A stretch of DNA of 64,000 bases from NCBI RefSeq assembly GCF_014529705.1, contig NZ_JAANIH010000040.1, positions 1-64,000 of the forward strand, in the 5' to 3' direction. A model generated the notes under the pieces. That model ran no database searches. It saw only the letters and a program-made list of their open reading frames with translations, and was not told where the DNA came from. Below are positions 10,201 to 17,513 of this stretch, one piece after another. This DNA is from Bradyrhizobium campsiandrae (GTDB lineage: Bacteria > Pseudomonadota > Alphaproteobacteria > Rhizobiales > Xanthobacteraceae). The first letter of the stretch is position 1; every line of letters starts with the position of its first letter. The position numbers and the translations under genes are program-made.

Positions 10201-11187
10201 CTGACCTTAAAGGTCGCACACGGCGCACAGGATGAGAGGCGTGCCGCCGTTAGATCGATTGCGTCTAACCGTGGATCTGGCTGCGTTCTCGATATTCTCG
10301 CGCTGTGGACATGTTGGCGCCTCGGCTCACTCGATGCGTTGAGGGAAACGTGCGGCGAGATCTATGTCGCGCGTAGAACTATGGATCAACTCCAAGCGCG
10401 GCGCGAGCGCATAAATCTTTCTTCAACGAGCGGCGTCAGGAGCGCCCAGTACAACGGTGGAAAGATCGCGGTCACAGAGGCGTCCCCTGACGTCGTTCAA
10501 TCTTGGCTGAATGATATCGATGGGGCTATTAGTTGGGTTCGAACTAACGCAACCATATGCCCTCTGATTGTACCAGAGAACATCCCAGGAGCCCTGCGGG
10601 ATAATCTTCGCGAAAGCCCCGTGGCAATCTTCGATAGCCTCATTCTCTCTATGCAGAAGCAGCTGCTGTTTGTATCGGACGATCTTCCCACCCGAGACTT
10701 CGGCAGGGTCTTCGGCTTTGATAGAAGTACGTGGCTGCAACCGGTTTTCATGGTTGCATGCGAGAAAAAGAAGATCGACTTCGATACTTATGTAAAATGG
10801 ACCGCACACCTGATTGGTGCCGGGCACAGCTATCTCGGAATCTCGAGCGCCGCTCTCATCCGCGCCTCCACCATTGATGCAGAGGCCGGTGAATGTCCGG
10901 GCTATTATTCCAAGCAGGTCTCAAAGATGATAGGCGGTGCTGTGGCAGATCCCGCCTCTCACATCCGCGTTGTCATTGAGTTCTTGCGGCATATTTGGGA
11001 TCGCCAATCGACACACTCTTATCGGGAAGCTGTGACTGGCCTCGTATTGGAACGACTTGTCCGGGAACGCACCTCAGATTTCGGGCTGATACTGCGGACT
11101 GTCATCACTTACGTATCCGACATTGCAGCCCTTATGGATTACTTCGGCGCCTGGTTGCGGGGGCACTTCATTGACCTGCGGGCCTAG
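7249..11187 (+). CDS. Giant restriction-endonuclease-like / TPR / PIN-like protein
   Basis: The 1312-residue protein begins with a restriction-endonuclease-like fold (about 35-180): GQKQLGIDVLG with Asp74, then HYVGIQCRCY, where Gln-Cys-Arg (90-92) stands in the place of the usual Glu/Gln-x-Lys. The lysine-to-arginine change may weaken catalysis. Residues about 260-800 are tetratricopeptide repeats (for example ARFRMETNLGSIALGLGRHE). A PIN-like RNase fold seems to lie at about 1008-1160, with GCVLDILALW at its start and a late acidic LLFVSDDLPTRDFG. Two nuclease-like ends joined by a repeat scaffold resemble sensor-effector defence proteins. It is the third of three co-directional genes. The nuclease calls rest on motifs only; the biological role is inferred. 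Confidence 0.6.
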   Translation: MTDTRQGNPAQPDLNDGQALYPGPDFSIRAAQQIPIPKDWQALQRGCVILFQSELRDPHAQEYGRNGQKQLGIDVLGRRDGNPDHYVGIQCRCYSKPLKKKKLLADCRATLEIEAGLKEIIFATTCPSDTKATDAAVEVERELRAEGYDLKVALYSWSDLELKIAQHPKAYAFFFPSAVATSAVQSATKLHPDAVSSIIEGLAARLQLQDRPALPADVKAPSNSVEDPALHAKIDVLRDLFRDNNLFLPAKQGLLDIQAKEDLSGKPWARFRMETNLGSIALGLGRHEEAATHFEKAYEIRPTDCNAVANLALARTIQGRYDEGMVLARAALASTPRSDQAISYLLQAAARSSWDGDPESLIPPDLVGTVHADMGLLEFLRKRNSPGWASRTRALARNHLNEPEFKRVDAIAVLDLALGQEAFVGKPGAVTREDIALAATNMLEMAESCLTNAFADQYDLLAYVNNAAVLLRLSGRQADCESLLTRALPFLPGNPQLKRLLALSQAAQDRFEDAETTLRNDPDPENQLLAAEMVARRDAKEAVKHVESVDETGSPELAEHKWRILGDLALKVGDYERVNIAMEGLRSLPEGRLLAELLQLRRDARLGTDEEERHDRLRKLAEADFALANSLSRYLLAEEMRNQGLPADAAKLLEPFADLGFLNPATRLFLECLVDARRDEAFRKALATADRSVAQDPDILWLSATHSWNMGDLVECRRAIDILLAEHPDNPPARLLRIELLLRSDDINGLLPELERPIERLNFRTLGDKFRVASLLGHFGHMDRAVAYAYRLFLENKERSQAWLCFSGLITREGTTAEAGERPWDCKVVGNNAAVDIEYEDHEHQFLIVEPDNLLRRLDIDAWEPEHLLIQAITGLGVEDTFTDPRSGKSGTIRAIRHKYIARYQFVLSKHEVRFPSTGAIRSVSVDVSTPDGLAPLIEELKARHDWIEQEQEIYRNAPVPLAILAHKVGSDIIDAAEGLAAQELTLKVAHGAQDERRAAVRSIASNRGSGCVLDILALWTCWRLGSLDALRETCGEIYVARRTMDQLQARRERINLSSTSGVRSAQYNGGKIAVTEASPDVVQSWLNDIDGAISWVRTNATICPLIVPENIPGALRDNLRESPVAIFDSLILSMQKQLLFVSDDLPTRDFGRVFGFDRSTWLQPVFMVACEKKKIDFDTYVKWTAHLIGAGHSYLGISSAALIRASTIDAEAGECPGYYSKQVSKMIGGAVADPASHIRVVIEFLRHIWDRQSTHSYREAVTGLVLERLVRERTSDFGLILRTVITYVSDIAALMDYFGAWLRGHFIDLRA

Positions 11188-11215
11188 GTGCGCTCAAAAA
11201 GCTCTACGTACGCCC

Positions 11216-12070
11216 CTAGGTGTCCAATCCGTGCTTCTTGAGCAGCTCCGGCGTTGTAGCCCAGGCCTTGCCAGGAATCTTGCTGATGAACCCGTCGAAC
11301 ACGCGCTTGAATGCCCGCTTGGCAGCAACGTCGTCAAAGCTCTCCTGTTCTTCCGCCGTCAATAGTGGGCGAACATCCGAGAGAAAGCCGCGATGATCGA
11401 TCTTCTCGAACATCCGCTTCTCCGCTTCCCAACGCGGGATAGGCTTTTGCTTAGTGTACTCGACAAACATATCGACCGTTCGTTGCGCATTGAGATCAGG
11501 GAATACATCCAAGGCATGCGCAAGATCTACGAGATCGCGTCCCTTGTTGCGCTGGAGGAGTGCACGGAGCTTCGTTGACAAAATCTCCTCAGTTGAAAAC
11601 GTTGGAATATTGGCAGCGCCAGAGAACCAAGGATTGTCCACCTTGAAAGGAAGCGATTTTGGAGGGTCGAGAGCTACGATCTCGACTTCGTTTACCTCAA
11701 TCTTGAGACGGATATTCGCAGAGCCATCTTCCGCGGCAACAGTGTAGCGGAGCGCCGGAGCGGTCTTACTGCGAAAATATTCAGGCTCTCCAAGCCAAGG
11801 ATCCAGCACGTCGTGGATGTGGTCCCATATAGGTTTCGAAGCCCCCTCTTTCGTGCGCGCGAGATCGATATCCTCGGAGTAGCGAAGGGGCTTAGGAAAG
11901 TGCAATTTGTTAAGGGCGGTACCTCCACGAAATCGCAATTCTTCGCACAAGAAGGGATCGCCGAAGAGTAGAACTAGCGCACGCGCAATAATGAGGTCCT
12001 GCTCTACCTGCCGGAGCTCCGCCCAAGGAGCCACTTTTGACCACGCGACGATGTTCTGGTTGGGAATCAT
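11216..12070 (-). CDS. abiEii: AbiEii-type nucleotidyltransferase toxin
   Basis: The product has 284 residues. It carries the nucleotidyltransferase signature of the AbiEii/MenT family: FRGGTALNKLHF (about 47-58) followed by RYSEDIDLAR (63-72), with the paired metal-binding acidic residues in EDIDL. AbiEii toxins transfer nucleotides to RNA targets such as tRNA and stop growth, giving abortive infection. The start overlaps the stop of the antitoxin gene by four bases (12067-12070), so the pair is translationally coupled. It is convergent with the nuclease-TPR-PIN gene, with 28 bases between the stop codons. Length and motifs are normal for the family, so it looks intact. Confidence 0.9.
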   Translation of the reverse strand: MIPNQNIVAWSKVAPWAELRQVEQDLIIARALVLLFGDPFLCEELRFRGGTALNKLHFPKPLRYSEDIDLARTKEGASKPIWDHIHDVLDPWLGEPEYFRSKTAPALRYTVAAEDGSANIRLKIEVNEVEIVALDPPKSLPFKVDNPWFSGAANIPTFSTEEILSTKLRALLQRNKGRDLVDLAHALDVFPDLNAQRTVDMFVEYTKQKPIPRWEAEKRMFEKIDHRGFLSDVRPLLTAEEQESFDDVAAKRAFKRVFDGFISKIPGKAWATTPELLKKHGLDT

Positions 12071-12897
12071 TCATCGACCTCGGGTTCGCGTTGGACTAAA
12101 ACCCGCCAACGCTCATTGCGCTCCGCCGGCGCAGCTGATGGGGTCGCCACACCATCGCGCCTCATTGGCTCTAAAGCCACCCATGGCACGAAATTAGTTT
12201 CGTGCAACTGGTCGTAGATCGCTTTTGCTCGTTCGTTATGGCCTAGTCGATCAAGCAAATAGCCGAGACGTTGTACACATGCCCGGTCAAAGTGCGGTGC
12301 TAGGTCGGCGAGCCTATGTCCGTCGACTTTGTTGCCTAGATCTCTCAGGATCGTTGCAACGGCATCCATCCCGCCAGCCACGTGGATGTAGCGAACTAAG
12401 TCTAGAGCGGTGAGCTCTGGAGACGATAGCTTCATTTTGCCGGTATCGGTTTTACGCTCGTCTATTCCGGCTAGAATAGGCTTCATGTCTTTGCGGAAGT
12501 GGAATGTGATCCAAGATCGTCCCGCTCGGATTCTTCGTATTTGCCGATCCGTTACGATCTGAAATTCCATAACGGCGTGATGGGTCGCACCGTGAAGCTC
12601 CGCGGCCTTCAGCAGGCCCACGTAATATGGTCTGCCTTCGTGCTGCATGAGCTGATCGATGTACCAAGCCGGCGGAGGAGCCTGCCAAGATAAGAACTGC
12701 GGCGGCACCACAACGTAGAAGCCTTGGCGTGGATTAAACAGCTTGTGACGCTTCTGCAGCCGTGCGGAGCTCTTTAAGAAAGCTCCCTCCGTAATTCCGA
12801 GAGCACCTACGGCTTCGTCCCGCGTGAACGTAATCCGCCCCTCCGCCTGAAGGTCATCAAGGTAGCTTACAAGGCTGGAACGCGCATCTAGCATCAT
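12067..12897 (-). CDS. abiEi: AbiEi-type antitoxin and transcriptional regulator
   Basis: The 276-residue partner of AbiEii has an N-terminal winged helix (residues about 1-60, with TRDEAVGALGITEGAFLKS), the AbiEi antitoxin domain (about 80-190, with PYYVGLLKAAELHGATHH), and a C-terminal extension. AbiEi proteins neutralise the toxin and repress their own operon by binding inverted repeats upstream. A perfect palindrome, AAAATAG-G-CTATTTT, lies five bases before the start codon. The order antitoxin then toxin, with a four-base overlap, is standard for type IV AbiE modules. Confidence 0.9.
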   Translation of the reverse strand: MMLDARSSLVSYLDDLQAEGRITFTRDEAVGALGITEGAFLKSSARLQKRHKLFNPRQGFYVVVPPQFLSWQAPPPAWYIDQLMQHEGRPYYVGLLKAAELHGATHHAVMEFQIVTDRQIRRIRAGRSWITFHFRKDMKPILAGIDERKTDTGKMKLSSPELTALDLVRYIHVAGGMDAVATILRDLGNKVDGHRLADLAPHFDRACVQRLGYLLDRLGHNERAKAIYDQLHETNFVPWVALEPMRRDGVATPSAAPAERNERWRVLVQREPEVDE

Positions 12898-12902
12898 ATG
12901 CT

Positions 12903-12917
12903 AAAATAGGCTATTTT
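12903..12917. promoter_or_regulatory. Probable AbiEi operator palindrome
   Basis: AAAATAG-G-CTATTTT is a 15-base perfect inverted repeat directly upstream of abiEi. Two more AAATAG half sites follow at about 12965-12982 (CAAATAGCGCCTAAATAGAG). AbiEi antitoxins bind inverted repeats in their own promoter, so these are plausible operator half sites. The palindrome is so close to the ATG that repression could also act on translation initiation. Confidence 0.5.
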
Positions 12918-13163
12918 TGTCCATTCTACAATATGCGAACGTGACAATCCGCTCTGACATATGCAAATAGCGCCTAAATAGAGCTTTTTTCGCATACGAA
13001 GCGAACTACGGATACGGTAATACAACACCTCGAGAAGTAAGTAACTCCTCTGTTGAAAGATCTCGCTCCCTAGACAACGGGAAATGGCGCGATCTTCACG
13101 GAATCAGCAAAGTCTTCGCAATCCGCTCCTGGGCGCCAGCCCAACCATCTCAAATGGCCGGCG

Positions 13164-14240
13164 TCACTCCCCCCACTCGAACCGCTGCTTGAGATGGTTC
13201 AATTGCCTATAGGTGAGATGATCTCTCTTTTGTAACTGCCCTACGACAATGCCCGCAGCGATCCCTTGCACGCCCGCGAAATCCAAAACTGCCTCTTCAG
13301 AGAAGTCTCCGGCGCGAACGAACTTCGCTAACTCAGCCGCGGGGATCAAAAACTCGGCCGCCCATTTGTTGGCTTCGTCCTCGTCTGCTGTATCTGGCTT
13401 AACTACGAAAACCATCTTTCGGCTATGAAGAATGATGTGCGCTGCCTCATGGAAGAAGGTGAACCAGAAGTGGTCGTTGGCTTTGTGCCGCATCGTCTGC
13501 TGGATCAAAGCCTTTCGGGGGGAAAGCCAGCGAGAGATGCCGCTTAGCGACATTTTTCCGATTGGACGCGTTAATACAAAAGCTACGCCAGCACGCGCGC
13601 AAATACTCTCGATTTCAGGCAAGACCTCATCAACGCTCTTCGACGTCAAGGTTCTGATCTTGGAAAGCGATTTCAAGAATGTCGCGCGATCATAATCTTT
13701 GCACACTATCGCCTCTGCCTGGATCTCTCCAAGGCGAAGCCACGAATACAAAGACTTATTGTCAGTTTGGAAGGAGGGCGAATGACGAAAAGCAATGGAA
13801 TAGGACGCGAACGATGCCTCACACGCATCTATTCCAGCTACCCCAAAGAACTTGAGCAATTTCCGTACTGTGTCGGCATTGTCCTTTGACTGTTCGATGA
13901 TGCCTCTTTCTTGCATTTCTCGAAGAGGAAACTCCCTAGCCCAAGCGAAGCTGTCGGACAGCTTGCGATCTTCGGACTGACGCGCAAGATGAAGTCTGTA
14001 CTCGGATTCCAAGTTGAGCCAAATCGCTGCACTTACGTCCGTCACTTTTTCGAACTGCAATGCGGTCTCTGGCTCAACCGGCGCTTTGCCTGAGAGTATT
14101 TCCACGATCAGCTTTGCTGATCGTCCGCATCGGCGAGCAAGTTCTCTCGCCGAGATTCCCATCGCCTCCAAGCTCTCTTCCAGAAAAGCACCTGGACGGA
14201 CAGCATAGTCTGGCTCGAATATGTGCTGCTCTTGCGCCAT
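13164..14240 (-). CDS. HigA-like helix-turn-helix antitoxin fused to an ImmA/IrrE metallopeptidase domain
   Basis: The product has 358 residues. An XRE-type helix-turn-helix of the HigA/VapI kind occupies about 13-80 (PGAFLEESLEAMGISARELA). It is followed by an ImmA/IrrE-type domain whose zinc site is HEAAH (264-268), with a downstream acidic residue in DEDEANKWAAEF. Such proteins are annotated as antitoxins of HigB/RelE-like toxins, and the peptidase domain can cut a repressor on stress. It lies 28 bases downstream of the HigB-like gene on the same strand, so the two form a module with toxin first, as in higBA. It sits upstream of, and divergent from, the ubiquitin-like operon and could regulate the region between them. 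Confidence 0.85.
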   Translation of the reverse strand: MAQEQHIFEPDYAVRPGAFLEESLEAMGISARELARRCGRSAKLIVEILSGKAPVEPETALQFEKVTDVSAAIWLNLESEYRLHLARQSEDRKLSDSFAWAREFPLREMQERGIIEQSKDNADTVRKLLKFFGVAGIDACEASFASYSIAFRHSPSFQTDNKSLYSWLRLGEIQAEAIVCKDYDRATFLKSLSKIRTLTSKSVDEVLPEIESICARAGVAFVLTRPIGKMSLSGISRWLSPRKALIQQTMRHKANDHFWFTFFHEAAHIILHSRKMVFVVKPDTADEDEANKWAAEFLIPAAELAKFVRAGDFSEEAVLDFAGVQGIAAGIVVGQLQKRDHLTYRQLNHLKQRFEWGE

Positions 14241-14268
14241 TAATTTCTCCCGTTTGCTGTCTTTGGCG

Positions 14269-14556
14269 TCATTCGACGCCTAGGATCTTCACGGCTTTGA
14301 TCTTGGATTGTTGCGAAGATCGGCCAGCATCCGCCGTAAAGCGGAGAATTTTCGGAGGCAGCAGATCCAGCGTGTATTCGCCGTGGGGAAGCTTTTTTAA
14401 GCTGTACGGCTGGCAAGTCGGAACCATTGCCAGGTTCGTTGCGGCCCTAAGCAGCAGCAGCCGCATCTTTATATTGTTTGAAAGCTTGGGCCCAAAGCGC
14501 CGGTCAAGCAGCTCTGCAGAAGAGAAAAGACGCTGCTCGGCAGCGCTTCCGAACAT
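14269..14556 (-). CDS. HigB/RelE-like toxin
   Basis: The 95-residue protein starts at ATG 14556. It has the compact RelE/HigB layout: a helix with ELLDRRFGPKLSNNIKMRL, then a beta-sheet with LKKLPHGEYTLDLLPPKILRF and a final KIKAVKILGVE strand. HigB-like toxins are ribosome-dependent mRNA endonucleases. The reading frame stays open upstream to 14643, but that part is not conserved-looking. It precedes the HigA-ImmA gene, as in other higBA modules. I recognise the fold pattern rather than catalytic residues. Confidence 0.7.
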   Translation of the reverse strand: MFGSAAEQRLFSSAELLDRRFGPKLSNNIKMRLLLLRAATNLAMVPTCQPYSLKKLPHGEYTLDLLPPKILRFTADAGRSSQQSKIKAVKILGVE

Positions 14557-14661
14557 TATCAACAAGATAGCCCCGGTGATTCGTTTAGCAATAGGAAACA
14601 CTTTCCCGGAGCTTCCGCAAGGGAGGAACACTACTGACCACAAACATTTTTTTATAAAGTC

Positions 14662-14677
14662 GTTACCTATTGCGTAA
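14662..14677. promoter_or_regulatory. Inverted repeat between HigB-like gene and ubiquitin-like operon
   Basis: GTTAC-CTATTGC-GTAAC forms five-base arms in the 204-base divergent region 14557-14760. It could be an operator for the HigA-like regulator. Its position about 85 bases upstream of the ubiquitin-like gene would allow control of that operon too. A similar motif precedes the gene at 7249. Confidence 0.35.
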
Positions 14678-14760
14678 CAGATTTTATTGACTTGAGCGCA
14701 AAACCTGCCATGTTCCCATCACCGGGCGCTGAACAGCGCCAGACAAAGGAGACCAGGCTG

Positions 14761-15282
14761 ATGAGCCACGGTGCTAAGATCAACATCTCGGTCGAGTACC
14801 CTCCGACTGGGGACAAACTCGAAGACCATGCCGCAAATCGGGACGAGATCGTTGGCGCCCTGAAGAGCAGGGTGCTTGCCGCCTTCAGCCTCAAGGAAGG
14901 TGTGGACGATAAGGGGCAGCTGCTCACTTACGTCCTCTTCCACGGCCGCCGACCGCTGGTCGATCCGAGCGCGACGATCGGTTCAATTGCGGGCGACGCG
15001 AGCAACATCAAGTTGGAGCTGGAGCGCGAACGTCACTTCTTCTACTATATGAAGCACAAAATCGTCTCGCCGACGGCAAGCGCCACGGGCGCCCAGATAA
15101 AGGCGATGATCAAGGCCGTCGACACGTCGTTCGACCTAACCCATGTCTTAATTGAAGAGGGCCAGGGTGGCCACGAGGACCAAGCCATCAACGATAACCA
15201 GACCGTATCTCTGGAAGTCGATGAAGCACATCCTGCTAAGCATTTCTTTTCTAAACCGCCGACGACCTTCGGAGCCGGCTAA
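14761..15282 (+). CDS. Two-domain ubiquitin-like protein (multiubiquitin type)
   Basis: The 173-residue protein starts at ATG 14761, chosen because AAAGGAG lies 10-16 bases upstream; the frame extends to a TTG at 14692 without such a site. Two beta-grasp-like segments are visible, about 5-90 (INISVEYPP ... ASNIKLELE) and about 98-173 (HKIVSPTAS ... VSLEVDE). The second ends with HFFSKPPTTFGAG. This K-P-P-T-x-F-G-x-G tail is that of bacterial multiubiquitin-domain proteins. The protein ends directly at Gly-Ala-Gly, so no processing is needed before E1 activation. It is the first gene of the conjugation operon, and its stop overlaps the E2 start by one base. Confidence 0.8.
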   Translation: MSHGAKINISVEYPPTGDKLEDHAANRDEIVGALKSRVLAAFSLKEGVDDKGQLLTYVLFHGRRPLVDPSATIGSIAGDASNIKLELERERHFFYYMKHKIVSPTASATGAQIKAMIKAVDTSFDLTHVLIEEGQGGHEDQAINDNQTVSLEVDEAHPAKHFFSKPPTTFGAG

Positions 15283-15677
15283 TGCTCTCGCAGGTTACGC
15301 AACGTCAATTTGAGAGGGTCCGGGAACGCTATCCCACCGCATCCTTGCAACCGCTACCTTCGGGCGCAGGATTGTTGAGCATTCCGGACGTAGCGTTACC
15401 CGCTGGCTGGTCAGCAGCGCGCACCGCGATCCATTTCTTGGTGCCAGTCGGCTATCCGGGCCCCGCGCCGGATTGCTTCTGGGCGGATCAGGGATTGGTA
15501 CTCTCCTCAGGCGTTCCGCCGCAGGCGAGCAACGTGACCAATATTCCGGAAACTCAGATCGTCGGTCGCTGGTTCTCGTGGCACGTCGTCGAAGCGCAGA
15601 ACAACTGGAATCCCAATCGGGATGACCTGATGACTTACGTGTCTATCATCCTGGACCGTTTCAGGCAGCCGCAATGA
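15282..15677 (+). CDS. E2-like ubiquitin-conjugating protein (Prok-E2 family E type)
   Basis: The product has 131 residues. The pattern VGYPGPAPDCFW (about 56-67) followed by RWFSWHVVEAQNNWNPNRDDLMTYVS in two parts (96-121), ending in an RF helix, is that of prokaryotic E2 family E found beside multiubiquitin, JAB and ThiF genes. The only cysteine is Cys65, so it is the sole possible thioester site; His101 in SWH is the other conserved polar residue. E2 proteins receive the activated modifier from E1 and pass it to a target. The ATGA overlap with the next gene (15674-15677) indicates translational coupling. Confidence 0.8.
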   Translation: MLSQVTQRQFERVRERYPTASLQPLPSGAGLLSIPDVALPAGWSAARTAIHFLVPVGYPGPAPDCFWADQGLVLSSGVPPQASNVTNIPETQIVGRWFSWHVVEAQNNWNPNRDDLMTYVSIILDRFRQPQ

Positions 15678-16966
15678 TCCAGTTGGTCTTTGGCCCCGGT
15701 GACTTCGAGCGCTTACGCCATGACATTTGGCACACCACGCTGGAATCAGCCGCGATCCTGCTGTGCGAACCGGATAAATTGGGCGAGGACTGGCGCTTGG
15801 CGGTTCGCGAAATGCATGTCGTGCCAGACGACCAGTACGAGGTGAGGACAGCGGTCTCAATTCGGCTAAACCCCACTTTTGGCCTCCCGATTGAGAAGAA
15901 GGCGAGCCTGAAAGGCTGGTCGCTGGTATACTGCCATACGCATCCGCACCAGACTGCGTCTGCTACCTTCTCGCCGGTTGACGACAATGCCGAGGTGGCA
16001 TTGGCGGAATATGCGAATAGGCGCAGCCCTTCAGTCCCTCATTGCGCATTGCTGTTTGCGAAGGAATCGCACGCAGCGCGCGTATTGGGCTCGCAGGAGA
16101 TCGTAACCGTGGGTCAAGACGACGCTGGGACTGATTATGACAGACAGATCCGAGCTTTTGGTTCGGACGGCCAGGTCAAGCTGGAGCGGCTTCGCGTTGC
16201 TGTGGTTGGCACTGGCGGCACTGGCTCAGTCGTCACCCAACAGCTCGCCTATCTGGGGGTCAGGAACTTCCTGCTAATCGATCCCGATACCGTGGAGCGC
16301 ACCAACTTGAACAGGACCGTGGGTGCCACTCCGCGCGATATCGGAAACGCGAAGGTCGCGGTCGCACAACGACTCATCCATTCGTTGCGGCCCGACGCTA
16401 CAGTTCAGAGCTTGGTAGCCGACGTCGTGGACGAAGCGATCGCCAAGGAGCTGACTGCTGTCGATTTCATCTTCTGCTGCACCGATTCTCACGCAAGCCG
16501 TCACTTAATCAATCAGGTCAGCTACCAGTACGGCATTCCCGCGATCGATATGGGCGTCGCGATCGATGCGACAGGGGCTGCCGTGCGTTTCGCTGGACAT
16601 GTGAAGGGCTTGACGGCTCAAGAGCCGTGCTTGTGGTGTCTGGGCCAGCTGGACTCCCGACAAGTCCGCGAGGAAATGATGACTGTGGAGCAGGAAAAGG
16701 CCGACCCCTACTTTCTGGGCCGCTCAGGGGTGGTGCAACCCGCTGTTATAAGCATCAATTCGACGGTAGCATCGGCCGCGGTGACCATGTTTCTATCCAT
16801 TATTACCGGCCTGGACGCGCCTGCCCGCTATCTGGTCTACGACGGCAATCGCCAGCGCTTGGCTTCTGTGGTTGCCCAAAAGGATCCGAACTGCGTGTTT
16901 TGCGGCCCCAATTCGGCGGCCGGCGCCGGCGACACCCAACCTCTGCCCGTGAGGCGCAATGGGTAG
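15674..16966 (+). CDS. JAB/MPN peptidase fused to E1-like ThiF activating enzyme
   Basis: The 430-residue protein is a two-enzyme fusion. Residues about 1-145 form a JAB/JAMM metalloprotease with Glu24 and the zinc motif HTH (88-90) ... SPVD (100-103), the class that trims modifier tails or removes modifier from targets. Residues about 165-420 are an E1-like adenylating domain with VVGTGGTGS (178-185), Asp203 and TNLNR (210-214). CxxC pairs CLWC and CVFC are likely to bind structural zinc. Fusion makes one protein able both to process and to activate the two ubiquitin-like products. It overlaps the E2 gene by four bases and the next gene by eight. All key residues appear present. Confidence 0.9.
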   Translation: MIQLVFGPGDFERLRHDIWHTTLESAAILLCEPDKLGEDWRLAVREMHVVPDDQYEVRTAVSIRLNPTFGLPIEKKASLKGWSLVYCHTHPHQTASATFSPVDDNAEVALAEYANRRSPSVPHCALLFAKESHAARVLGSQEIVTVGQDDAGTDYDRQIRAFGSDGQVKLERLRVAVVGTGGTGSVVTQQLAYLGVRNFLLIDPDTVERTNLNRTVGATPRDIGNAKVAVAQRLIHSLRPDATVQSLVADVVDEAIAKELTAVDFIFCCTDSHASRHLINQVSYQYGIPAIDMGVAIDATGAAVRFAGHVKGLTAQEPCLWCLGQLDSRQVREEMMTVEQEKADPYFLGRSGVVQPAVISINSTVASAAVTMFLSIITGLDAPARYLVYDGNRQRLASVVAQKDPNCVFCGPNSAAGAGDTQPLPVRRNG

Positions 16967-17513
16967 AGCTAAAACGATAACAATGCGCGGGCGAGCTGAA
17001 CGGCATTCCGACGCCGTAGATATCATCCCGAACGCTGGCGACGCTGCGCTCGTCTGGAGGGGAGGTCTCAGGTCAATCGCTATCAGGTGTCCTGACGGGT
17101 GTGGCGAAGTTATTAGCGTCAACCTCGATCCTCGCACCGGCCCGGCGTGGAGGCTGTTCGAGCGAGATGGGGGAATGACACTCTACCCGTCGGTCTGGCG
17201 CGAAAGCGGCTGCAGAGCTCACTTCATTTTATGGAGGGACGATCTCATTTGGTGCGACGGCTTTGAATCCCCGCGATGGAAGGATGACGAGCTGAAACGG
17301 AGGGTGTCCAGCATTCTTCCTCCAGAAGGGGCACCACATAAGCATTTTGAAGAGCTGGCAGCACAGATCGATGGCATCCCCTGGGAAGTCCTTTGGACGT
17401 GCAACTCGCTGGTAGCGGATGGCAAAGCGAGCGCATCAGACAAAGGCTCTCGCTTCGGCTTGGCACCTGCTACTCCGACGACGAGGTCCTCAATCGTCGA
17501 TAGGAGAGCTTAG
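16959..17513 (+). CDS. DUF6527-like metal-binding protein of the ubiquitin-like operon
   Basis: The product has 184 residues. The visible core is CPDGCG (44-49), then TLYPSVW, then GCRAHFILW (84-92). Cys44, Cys48, Cys85 and His88 could form one zinc site. This arrangement matches the small family (DUF6527) that travels with multiubiquitin, E2 and JAB-E1 genes. Its function is unknown; an E3-like or substrate-recognition role is a reasonable inference, because no other E3 candidate is present. The start overlaps the JAB-E1 gene by eight bases, and the stop TAG shares its G with the GTG start of the next gene. The C-terminal 40 residues look disordered. Confidence 0.75.
   Translation: MGRAKTITMRGRAERHSDAVDIIPNAGDAALVWRGGLRSIAIRCPDGCGEVISVNLDPRTGPAWRLFERDGGMTLYPSVWRESGCRAHFILWRDDLIWCDGFESPRWKDDELKRRVSSILPPEGAPHKHFEELAAQIDGIPWEVLWTCNSLVADGKASASDKGSRFGLAPATPTTRSSIVDRRA

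Noticed and set aside
14060-14677. Plus-strand open frame opposite the HigB-HigA module
   Set aside because: Shadow of the two toxin-antitoxin genes, with low-complexity sequence.
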